From the NCBI RefSeq assembly GCF_014805625.2, contig NW_023998464.1, positions 186,001 to 250,000 on the forward strand: a stretch of DNA of 64,000 nt, in the 5' to 3' direction. A model generated the notes under the pieces. That model was not told where the DNA came from. It worked only from the letters and a program-made list of their open reading frames with translations, and made no database searches. Origin of the DNA: Glossina fuscipes. Taxonomy: Eukaryota; Arthropoda; Insecta; Diptera; Glossinidae. The position numbers and the translations under genes are program-made. Below, one piece after another: positions 34,115-44,010 of the stretch; the first letter of the stretch is position 1, and every line of letters starts with the position of its first letter.

Positions 34115-34675
34115 ATGCCTGGAAGTTTTAAACATTTAATTAGACAGCGCAGATACTCGAGCTGTCCTGGTATAGTGTTGAGAGTCATTAAAAGAGCGAT
34201 AAAATATTTTAGAAACCAAGGCTTAGAAGAGATGGCATTACTCATTAGCAGACAAGGAAGCAGAAATTCTGAAAGGGAGCTGGAAAGGGGTCATGGTTTA
34301 AATTTTCGTGCGAGAATTTGCAGGCTGCGGGACTTGATAAGGCGTGCGCTTAACCGATGTACTCGTGCCGAATTAATCGAAATTTTTGAGCTCATGAAAA
34401 TATTGTACAACGATTTACATAAAACATTCCAAAATATTCTCAAGGCCAATTTGCCCATCTCTACGTACAATCCTGAAGGAGATACTGATTTTCAGACGTC
34501 TTGCGCAATGTGTCTGAGTGATTTTCAATTAAATGATTTATTAAGAACACTACAATGTAAACATAAGTTTCACGCTGCTTGTGTAGACAAATGGTTGAAC
34601 AATAAGGGCAATTGTCCCCTGTGCCGGCAGTGCGCACTTAATAAATATTGTGAGCATTATTTCATTAACCGTTAA
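34115..34675 (+). CDS. Small RING-H2 zinc-finger protein, probable E3 ubiquitin ligase
   Basis: The ATG at 34115 gives 186 residues. The frame is open further upstream to 34049 but contains no other ATG, and a possible acceptor (TTTGTGTTAG) just before the ATG would allow a 5' UTR intron. Near the C-terminus is a complete RING-H2 finger: Cys130, Cys133, Cys148, His150, His153, Cys156, Cys167, Cys170, spaced C-x2-C-x14-C-x-H-x2-H-x2-C-x10-C-x2-C, with a conserved Trp (VDKWL) and Pro (CPLC) that in this class contact the E2 enzyme. The N-terminal two thirds is basic and Arg-rich (RRALNRCTRAELIEIFELM may be helical) and I recognise no domain in it. No signal peptide or membrane segment is evident, so a soluble protein is likely. 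RING-H2 proteins typically transfer ubiquitin from an E2; the substrate is unknown. No intron lies within the coding region, so it may be a young or retroposed gene. Confidence 0.8.
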   Translation: MPGSFKHLIRQRRYSSCPGIVLRVIKRAIKYFRNQGLEEMALLISRQGSRNSERELERGHGLNFRARICRLRDLIRRALNRCTRAELIEIFELMKILYNDLHKTFQNILKANLPISTYNPEGDTDFQTSCAMCLSDFQLNDLLRTLQCKHKFHAACVDKWLNNKGNCPLCRQCALNKYCEHYFINR

Positions 34676-36771
34676 CCGTAAATTCGTATAAAAAGCTTAT
34701 TTTTATGATCATTTTGTTCTCCAATTGTAGCTGTAAAAAATAACATTTCTTTTGTGTAAATGACATTCCAAACGCTATATGTACCTTTTCACAGATATAA
34801 CGCTTCTTTTTTTTTTCTTTTGCATTTGCGCTTTATACGGACTGGAAGTAGCGTTGATTTAACTTTTTCCCTTTATAAGATATACCTTATCAATATCAAT
34901 TTGTCATGCCTGATAGCCAAAAAAAAAAATAAATAAATAAATAAATAAAAATAAAAATAAATAAATAAAAATAATAATAACGGTTACAAAGAACAAGAAC
35001 CAAGTGAATTTTCCTCTTTTTTGTATACACACGAATGATGAATAAATAAAAAGGCACAATTTCAATAAAGAGAATTAAGTGTCACACATTACAATGAACA
35101 TGTGGAAAAATGAGGATATGTGAGGACAACTGATCCAATAGATTCTGCAGTGGCATGTTGCACAAGCCTTTCTTGGGTGCAAAGTATGATTCAGCTGCAA
35201 AGAGTTATTCTAGTGTCGCAAAAGCTTTAAATAAATTTTAGATGGTTGTCTTTTGTGAGTTGTAGAGAGGAGCACGGACTGCCGTTCATATTCACAATTG
35301 AACTTCGCCTGTCTGTTATCTTTCATACTCCCCATTTATCTTGAAAACGGCTAAAAAAGAAAAGGAAACTAAACAAACGTTATTCATAACATGCAAAGTG
35401 TATATCTATTGCAATTTATAAGAAATGTGCAAAAAAAGCCAGAAAGCAAAAATTCTCTCAATTTATGTTACACTGTAGCTCTGTCTATTGACCGATTTCG
35501 TCCATATTCGATATCAACCTTCTAACCTATGCCGGATTTGGAGTCGACAGCTTAATTATTGCGGATGGGGGAATGTTTACTACGTACATTATACTGACGG
35601 ACAAACGGGGATACTTACATCGATTGAGCATTTGATGCTGATAGTATATCATGTAGCGTCATTCCCCCAGAATAAAAATGAATACATAGCTAACGGGACG
35701 TGTGCAGTCCCGAATTCTCTTGGGTTAGTCCTTTACTAGACAATTGGAAACACCGGGACGGTAACAAACAATATATTATCTAAGTTCGCGGTAGACAAGT
35801 AATTTATTTTCACTTTAAGAGTCTCTTTGTTAGTAAATTTTCAGTTAAACTTAACATATTGTAAACAGTCTTTAGTAGTCTTTTGACTACATATTTTCGT
35901 TTTAGTATAATACTACCAATCAACAGGGATTTTGGTTATATTATAAAAAATGTGTGCATAAAAAAAAAGGAATGCTTATCATTTACGAACAGATAGACGT
36001 ATAAATTTTCTGTTTTGTGTGTTATGTGAACCTTAGCAACGTGGCAACTGGCTTCCTGAGTGAATAAATAAAATTTCGAGAAAAAGTAAACAAATTGCGT
36101 GTAAACCAATTTTTTAAAATATTTAAATAAATAAACTGGCACACAGTAACGAAAAAGGAAAAAAAAAAAGAAGAATAATATAAAGCTCGCAGCACGTTCG
36201 CTGCACGTACACACACACATACATAAAACATAGATCGACAATGTTTACCATAATTCAAAGTTTCTGAACAGGAGATAATCATAACATTGAGCAGAGTAGT
36301 TGTTGTATATGCGGGTTAATGTGCTTTCAAGTGAAAGACATAACTGCATCTAAGTGCTGACCAAAACCCAAACATATGAGTATCTATGTTATGTTTATGT
36401 GCATTAAATATCGCTCACAGATAGCGGAGAATCCGGCTGCCATCTGCCGATTGAAAAAGAAAGGAAGATGTAACGGTTTGACTCTGAAGTCTACAAACAT
36501 GTACAAAATAGCGTAACTCATACCTAACGTCCTTAATAAGGCAGACACCACTACTCTCTTTTTTGTTTTACAAAGTTAGAATTTATTTTATCGATACATC
36601 GAGTCCAACGATTTTCCACACTTTTCAGTGCTTATCAAACGATGTCGTTTGTCGAGCACTTCAAAATAGTTCAAAGTTTTTCATTTGACAACCTAGTCGC
36701 GGCCAAGGCTAGCACAACAACATGTTGTATCGTCAAATATCATGTCATCGCTTCCGGCTGTGTAATCTTAA
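34676..36771. other. DNA downstream of the RING gene
   Basis: An AAATAAAT microsatellite (34921-34981) supplies AATAAA polyadenylation signals about 250 bases after the RING stop codon. No further gene is recognised. A hairpin at 36628-36659 pairs GTGCT/AGCAC and, after three mismatches, CAAACGA with TCGTTTG. Confidence 0.5.
34921..34981. repeat. (AAAT)n-type microsatellite
   Basis: A run of AAAT/AAAAT units ending in AAT units. It includes several AATAAA hexamers that could serve the RING transcript. Confidence 0.85.
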
Positions 36772-36921
36772 TTAGGCAACCTGAATGATGGTCCACCCTG
36801 GCATTTGTACGGCCACGTTAAAGTTCACCCATGCACCGTTTAACCATTCCTTTGTTATTTCGTCATTCATAAAACAGTGCTTTATCACAACACGAAATTC
36901 TCTCGTTGTGGTGATAGACAT
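36772..36921 (-). pseudogene. Possible mariner transposase N-terminus relic
   Basis: The minus-strand frame from the ATG at 36921 reads MSITTTREFRVVIKHCFM, then EITKEWLNGAWVNFN, and stops at 36772. The phrase FRVVIKHCFM followed by a WL motif resembles the FRVLIKHCFLMGKNT...WLD start of some insect mariner transposases, where it begins the first helix-turn-helix. Nothing downstream clearly continues the protein. The match is short, so the call is tentative. Confidence 0.4.
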
Positions 36922-39900
36922 AATCAAAGTTGTGCAGTTTCAAAGGCTTTTCAATAAGTCACGATATTTGACATATGCTTGCCTGGAAGCAACTCTCTCT
37001 ATATCTGTCGTTACGAATGTCATATAAAATAAGTCTATATGTGTTGTATGTAATTTGTGACAGGCTCAAATGTCTTGCAGCTACACCCTCTCCTTTTCTT
37101 TAATTTTGATTGTAGACTAATTATTAATATATACAAATAAGCAAATAAAGTCTACATTGAAACTTCTCTACTCTGGCCAAAAAACAAAATTTCCTAAAAG
37201 CAGAGATTTTCGATGGTTCATATGCAAATATCATAATATAAAGGCCGCTAATACAGTTGGCGATCAACGAAAAGGCAAAGCACAATTCCAGAAAATTGTG
37301 TGTGTAAAAGGATTAACAAAAATAAATCGCAAAATTCGGCGAAAGAGGCGTAAGAGGATTAAAAAAAAAAACACCAAAATATAATGAAGTCTTCGTTGCT
37401 TCGTTTAAAAAAGTTTTAAGCAAAGGATTTACTTAGGCTGAGATACTTAAGTTGGGATATTTTAAAAGAGAGGACAAAAAGAAAAAGTGTGAGGTTTTAC
37501 GAACAAATTATCGGAACTGCCCCAGGCCTATCTACTATACACATCCTACAACTTCGTCATTACCAGTAGACTAAACACTATTTTGATTGGTAAAGTTTGG
37601 ACAACAACTTACGAAATAAATCAAAAATTGATTCATTTTTCACTTTGTTAATATATTCTTTGAGAAATCTTATGCATCTGATTGTTATTCGTTATTAAAA
37701 TGCTTTCGATCCCCTTTGTAGGGTGTTTTATTTATTTGCGTCTGCCTAATTTTTCTAAATTCGAAGAAGAAACGCACAACGACGGTGCGCAATGGCTACT
37801 TGCTGATACTTTTGTTAATTGGGATCAATCAAAAGACACACTTGTATATAACACTACATATGGTGAAGAACTACTTCACTTATACGTTGCCAATGGTTTT
37901 TTCTTGATGTGTCAATAACAGTTGCAACAGAATTGGTTTTGGAGTTACTTTGCTATTTCATTCACCTGACTTTCCATTGTATATAGAAGCGCTTGCTAAA
38001 GAGTTTAAATAAAGTATACTCTAAGGAGTTTTTAAATACTTTAACTTAATTACAAAATAATTTTCCTTTTCGCTACTGAAACCTGAAGGTATACTAAGTC
38101 TACAATAACGGTCGTTGAATTTGAAAATCTAAACCACACACCGCACAAACTACAATCTCACGCGTAAAATGAAGCAAGTGGTGAACCATAATAACAACAA
38201 ACAGTATTCGATATCTGTTCATCTAAAGACTTAACTCTATTTATCAATCATCGTTCGTTGGTGTAATTGTATTAGGTCGCAAAAAATGTTGAGGTAGATT
38301 ATTCAATCTATTCTTAGCTGCACATGCATAGTTGCATCGCTTAAATAACAGCTGCAAGAATGATGATAGGTATCAAGAACCTCTTAATATTCCTGTGAGT
38401 ATAGTTGTTTGAAGCATTATGAATTTCGTACCCCGCAGTAAGCTATAAAGAACGAGTAATATTTCGGCGTTACTAGTTAGAGTTATGAACGGGAAACATT
38501 TTGATTACGATAATGCGTTAGACGTTTTCATTACAACTATGCACCATTTTGAGTCTTTTTTGCTAGAAATGTAACTCGAGTTACTTCGTAGCCGACCTAA
38601 TCCACTTAATCTAATTCCCTGTGTCTTCTACCTATCCTTGAAAGTCATAAGAACTTTACATGAAACTCGTTGTGATTCAAGTGAAGAGTTTAAGCAAACA
38701 TATTCCAGTAAATGTTGAAGATTTGATAAAACACAGATGCCAGCTGTGATGGTAAAAGACATCAAGAAAAGCTTACGCGATTCAAATGGAACACTCTGCA
38801 TAGTTTTTGATGACAGCAAGATTTTATTTGATTTTCAACACATTTTTCGATGCTTTACAAACATTTCCGATATTAAATATAAAATAAATTCTTTAGTGGA
38901 TTTTAAAATTTCACTTCAACACGAACGCATGTAGATCTGCTCGCGAATACTAAAACTAAAATCCGTATACACCAAGTAAATGGCAGGTTAGTGGCAAATC
39001 GTTGTTTATTTTTAGATTGCAGCGATTGCTGCAACATTTTTTAAATGTTGTTTACTTTGTTTTGGAATTTCATCCTTGCATTTTAACGAGAAATTCATTG
39101 ATATTTATTATCCTGTAGGACCGTACACATAAAATAAATACACTACAATCTATCTAAAATGTTTTTTTAATTAGTTAGTGTTCATATGGAAAACTTTCAT
39201 CTATGCATCGTCCACAAATAAAAATGTTTTAAGATAGTTACAAACTTTTTCACGTAACTTAATCCGTTCAAATTAAGCTGAATATTGTTTGCTATATATA
39301 GCATACTTTGTACCATAACATCCGAAAGTGTTACTATGCTTGTACCTGTGTCAGTAGCTAAGGTTTAATTAATGACCTTTAGCACTCTTTCCGTAAACAG
39401 TACTGGCTTGAATGTATATAAAATTTTTTCTCTTCCGAGGTAAGACTGCGCTTGTTAGGTAAGGGAAAACTTTCGTAGCGAACACATTTTGTCCATATGT
39501 TAAGTTGGCCAAGTATATGCAATTCTGAACGATAACCTATCAAAAATTGTTATGGCAGATGTGTGTTTTCATGTTGCAACGTCTATGCGAGAGAGAAGGA
39601 AACCCGGTAATGCTTCCAATTTTGCATTTTTTTCAAAGCCGTGAGCCGTATTCGGTCTGAACTATTCTATTATCAAAGGTCCGATAATTTTACAAAAAGC
39701 TATCTTTTCCCGCATGTTCGGCAAATATAGAGTCAAGCCTACACATGCGTTAACAGCTTTAATACGCGATGATAACTTCGGTTGGACTTTGATTTCCAAA
39801 TATATTTCTCAGCGTAAAGCCACCAAAAACAGTATTTTCGTTGATCGTATCAGGAGAAAATTAGCCATAATTAAATTCACAATTTTTTCCTTTCACTATT

Positions 39901-40199
39901 GTCTAAAATATGAATTTGTTGCCAATTTTTAGACCATTAGAACGATTTTAAAACGCATCATTTAATAGTTCAGTCTTCGAATGATAGTGACGACAATTTC
40001 CCTTCTTTACTTTGAGCAACATCTTCAAGTGTAATCGGATCGTTACCGAAAACCCAATTCGTAGTTTCATATTCGTTGAATTTATCTATATTATCACTTG
40101 CACAAAGCTTTCAAAGCTTTCGATCTCACGACACGTCCGCTACTCTGACAATTCAAGATCTGCCAAGGTTTCTTCTTGAAATCCAAATTCTTTATACCG
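36922..40199. other. AT-rich non-coding DNA
   Basis: No gene is supportable. The Lys/Arg-rich ORF at 37157-37384 is compositional. A perfect 14-bp palindrome GTAACTCGAGTTAC lies at 38571-38584. Confidence 0.5.
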
Positions 40200-40680
40200 A
40201 ACTTTTTTCCAAAAAAAGCGTCAAACTCAGAAGACGCCTGCCTACACAATTCGAAGAAATGTGCTGACGAATCGTAACTGGTGATGGAAAATGGACACGG
40301 TAGAACATAGAAAAAGTCAAGACAAAATTACCAATGAGGGTCGTCCAGAAAGGTTTGGTGGGCGTAGAATATTATAAGCTATTCAACTCAACGAAGCCAT
40401 CACTGAGAAACGCAACCATTCTCCATTTCGAACAATCTTCAACGAGACGCGGAAGCAAAGGAATGGTATGCTGTTTTCATCCATCCATCCCAGTAGCATA
40501 TCGTAAGAAACTATAAGTTACTACTATTTGACCCAGACCAACCGGCTACGCGGGTAGCTACAATTGTGCGTTTAAAAACGTGGAATATTTGAATTAAATC
40601 GTCAGAATAAGAAAGCCTAGTACATCATACAGTAATGGACTGATAGCAATTATGAATAGCATTATTTAAAGGGGATTAAT
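40200..40680 (+). pseudogene. Mariner transposase relic, catalytic region
   Basis: The frame reads RIVTGDGKWTR (40268), matching the mariner motif IVTGDEKW; the first catalytic Asp is at 40283-40285, and the following Glu has become Gly. A stop follows, then in the same frame KGLVGVEYYKLFNSTKPS, matching KGVVYYELL.PGETI. After a frameshift, PDQPATRVA (second Asp 40536-40538) matches HDNARPHVA. The remnant of the third motif (Y-S-x-x-L) begins at 40628, placing the third catalytic position, now Gly, about 34 codons after the second Asp. This is the D34D spacing of the mariner family. Multiple stops and frame changes make it a dead fossil. The N-terminal region before 40200 is too decayed to recognise, and terminal repeats were not found. 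Confidence 0.75.
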
Positions 40681-42984
40681 CAGCTGTTGTGAAACAGAAG
40701 AGTCACATTACATCAGCTGGTGTAAACAAAGCCGTATGGATACTGATCTTGTTTGTGAACGTCTAAGCTATACCTAAGACCTGGAAATTATGTAAATCTG
40801 TTCTTTTCAAAGTGCACCAACCATTAGAAGAGAGAAGCCTGCAATGTGTGAGAAGGAATTATAACTTGACCTCTCATCATGACGACATAAAATATTCGGT
40901 GGATATGGATTTTAGGAATTTATGTAGCAATGTTTGCCCGCTCGTTTGCTCATTATCAGAGATCTTGATCGTCTGTCCATTAACCTTGACTTTCTTCAAA
41001 AAATTTCCAAGAACATATTAGTTTCAGTGCCACTGAAAGAGACTATAGGATATTTTGAATGCCTCTATAAACTTAATTTGTGAAATTTTTGATAAATATT
41101 TTTGAATTGTTTTGTAAGAACGGAAATGTAAGACATGTAAAAGAAAACCACACGATTTTTTTCTACAGTTGTGGTACAAATTGCCGTTACCTAAATGTCC
41201 ATCCATCTGTGTCGCTTATACGTTATAATACGTTCTTGCATAACAAAGATTGCTAATGGTTGGTTACTCATTAGTATTTTAAAGTGCTAGTCACATTTAG
41301 TTAACGTCGTTGAGCTAAAGAGTATGGAGTAAGTTGTTTTCTCAATGCTTTGAATTTGTCCAAAATTGTTTGGGAAGAAAGAAATTTTTAGAATTCTCAT
41401 CCTCTCTCTGTCTGTCTTTTCGTCCTCGATGCTACCATAAAATTGAAAATGAGGGAAAAGAAAGTTTAATACAAATCCTAGTTTCGTTTTGTTCTGCTCT
41501 CGTAATAGTAGCACAAAGCAAACACTCTTTTTGCGTTTGTTATGAGTCAGGCCAGGCTGCAATTTACAGCGCCGAGTAGGACATTCGTATATGTTTTATC
41601 CTTTTCGACTGTAGGATGAGTTTTGCATAACATAAAATTTATAATGCCGAGGCTTCAGATACAGTATGTAGTTTTAACTGCTGTTTTTGTTTTATGTTAT
41701 TTATGTTTTTTAGTAATAAACCGAATGCAACATTGATGTTAGAGAAAGTGCGGCTAGGTAGACAAGGATACACGAATGTAAGTGTATGTAAATATATTAT
41801 GGTAATAAAAACGGAAAAAACATTTTTAATTTTTCTGATGTTGTTAAGAACAAGTCAAAGAATATGTCTGTTGACCGTGATAAATATAAGTTTACAATGA
41901 ATTGGCAAAAAGAGCAGTTTTTTTCTTGTCCTTTTTTTTTTTTTGTTTAAGCATCACAATGCCATTAAACTGTCATTAGTGACAGTTGCCAATGGAAATG
42001 CAAATGTTTGGCTAATGACTGTCGTATGCACACAAAGACATTATGGTTTAACATTTCTGCATAAATATGCAACTGAAGAATATTTCAGTATTTTGGGTAC
42101 GAAGCAACAACAAAAGTAGTTATGGCTAATTGCCGTACTGTCGGTCACACACTCCAGCACCCGCCCAAGAAAAATTTAATCAGAAAATCTCGTTTGATTT
42201 TGTTTTCTCTGCAATTATCCTCTCGATCATCTACCATCTGCCATCACAAACAAATTTAATTATTGAAACAAATTGCTTCAAAAGTGTGGTTGGATATGTG
42301 TGGGTGTGTGCATAAAACGGAAAGTAAAAAAAAAAAAAAACCTTGTTTGCTTCATGTTCAAGTTGGTAAGAACGTATGAACGTATGAGTTCATCCAACAA
42401 AATCCAAGCGTGCATATCCAACCGTATATATATATATACTCAGGCCGTTAAACTATTTTTTCTGTTTGGTGCGAAAAGTGAAAAAATTACCAATTATTAT
42501 ACAAGAATGTATGGAAAGAAAACACTGGAGCTGCAAACAAAATTAAAAAAAAAACACTGCTGACAATGAATATTTTGAAATAAATTGAATTATGTTGTTT
42601 TCATGAAATTCTATTGAAATAAATGAATAAATTCTATTTGTTCTCTTTAGGCAATTTTATCGATACACCCCAGCATGCAGGTAGAAGCTATATTTGCATT
42701 TGACTACACACACTAAGTGAGAAACTTAGGTTCCCCTTTAAGATGAAGAGTTTGCAAGCTTACGGAGACCAGAACCTTTAAATGAATTCTCTAAAGACTA
42801 TTTGACTTGAAAGCGATTGGCATAATCGATTTTTGCCAGCATATGGTTGCGGAATCTAAAGGGAATGTTTTTGGAGCATATCTCTACATTGAAAATTCGA
42901 AATGTTAAATATATACGCAACTTAAAGAGAAAATTACGGAGCACTCAAAAAACAGCCAAACAAATAGTAGCGTATCGGTAAAGT
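40681..42984. other. AT-rich non-coding DNA
   Basis: No gene is recognised. A TATATATATATA run lies at about 42426 and an A16 run at about 42327-42342. ORFs in this stretch have no motif support. Confidence 0.5.
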
Positions 42985-43290
42985 TCATAAAACAACTTCC
43001 TTCAATATGAATAGGGCGGCAAGATAATGTGTATTTAACAGCGTGTCTGCTGTTTGTAAAGACTTAAGTAACACGTTGAAAAATGAAGTCGCAAATATTC
43101 GGACTTGCCAAAGGTGGCTTGAGAAATATCGTTCCGAAGATTACTGTCTCGAAGAAGATGGTCGATCTGAACGACAATGACATTTTGCGGTCAACATTGG
43201 AGAGTAATCCCCATCTAAGCATATTGAAATAGCAAAGGAACCTACCATATGTCATCCGACTCCATAGAGATGCATCAAACATCTTCATAT
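42985..43290 (+). pseudogene. Mariner transposase relic, N-terminal DNA-binding region (mellifera-like)
   Basis: From an ATG at 43007 the frame reads MNRAAR, a stop, then SVSAVCKDL...VANIRTCQRWLEKYRSEDYC and LEEDGRSERQ. This matches the mariner pattern in which RTxQRWFxKFRSGDFSLEDxxRSGRP joins the two helix-turn-helix domains. The second domain is recognisable after a frameshift: DILRSTLESNPHL, then EIAKEPTICHPTP, matching an EIAExLxISHSTI pattern. The QRWF-FRSGDFSLED wording is typical of the mellifera subfamily. No catalytic domain follows. It is an independent insertion from the relic at 40.2-40.7 kb, since that one preserves a different part of the protein and lies 2.3 kb away on the wrong side to be its continuation. 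Confidence 0.7.
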
Positions 43291-43506
43291 TCAAATATTT
43301 TATTTCGAATACAACAATGGATTCTCGCTAACCTAACAAATAAATAAAAGTAAATGAAAAGTGATTATCAAAGGCTTTAAAGGAAATCAACAAATAAGAA
43401 AATTATATTCGGTCGTGTTCGACTATCATAACAGATTTCTATCCAGGATTAGATCCTTAATTTGATTCACTAAACCGCTATATATAACGTTAATGCCGAG
43501 ATATTG

Positions 43507-43531
43507 TTTTTTTTTTTTTTTTTTTTTTTTT
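43507..43531. repeat. T25 homopolymer
   Basis: Uninterrupted T25. It could be the poly(A) tail of a minus-strand retroposon, but the adjoining sequence (43532 onward) shows no recognisable SINE or LINE end. Confidence 0.8.
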
Positions 43532-43867
43532 ATTCGTAAAGGATCTGTTCATTTGATCAATTCAAATTAATTTTATGTTAGTTTATTAACGCACTCTGTA
43601 GCGTTTGCAATTTTCGCAGCGTTATTGCTTGATAGTAACTCTTAGTCACGGAGTAAGCTTCAGGCTGTTGCTAATTTTCCCATAAATCCCCCTACGTATT
43701 TTGTGTGCCATTTAATTTCCTACCAAACTTTCGATTGACCACCAGTCCTTTAGAAGAGATTCTGTGAAATCGATTCTGTTGTTCATGTTTATTGCGAATA
43801 CCAGAGAACTTCGATTAATCGATTACGTGAAAAATATTTTAAAAGACTCAGGCACTTTTGTTATAGT

Positions 43868-44010
43868 GAAAGAGTAAGCAAAGAGTCTTGACTAACCATT
43901 CAATGGTCGTGGGTGCAAATCTCAAGTGCGGTAGAGCCTTCTATGAAGCTGAAAGCTTTAAATACTAATGCTTTAAGACTTTAGTCTTAGAATTTATTTC
44001 TCTGGCTTAA
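43868..44010 (+). mobile_element. tRNA-derived SINE, second copy
   Basis: A degraded head (GTAAGCAAAGAGTC) leads to a B-box-like GGGTGCAAATC (43911-43921), one base different from the copy at 19.0 kb, then TCTCAAGTGCGG, again shared. The body ends with GCTTTAAGACTTTAGTC and TTAGAATTTATTTCTCTGGC; this body is what is found inverted at 19.15-19.28 kb. The A box is no longer clear. The element is about 140 bp, in the normal range for short insect SINEs. Confidence 0.6.

Noticed and set aside
37157..37384. Lys/Arg-rich ORF that could be mistaken for a ribosomal or nuclear protein
   Set aside because: The basic run is caused by an A/G-rich stretch; no family motif.
43064..43294. 76-codon minus-strand ORF
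   Set aside because: Antisense shadow of the plus-strand mariner relic.
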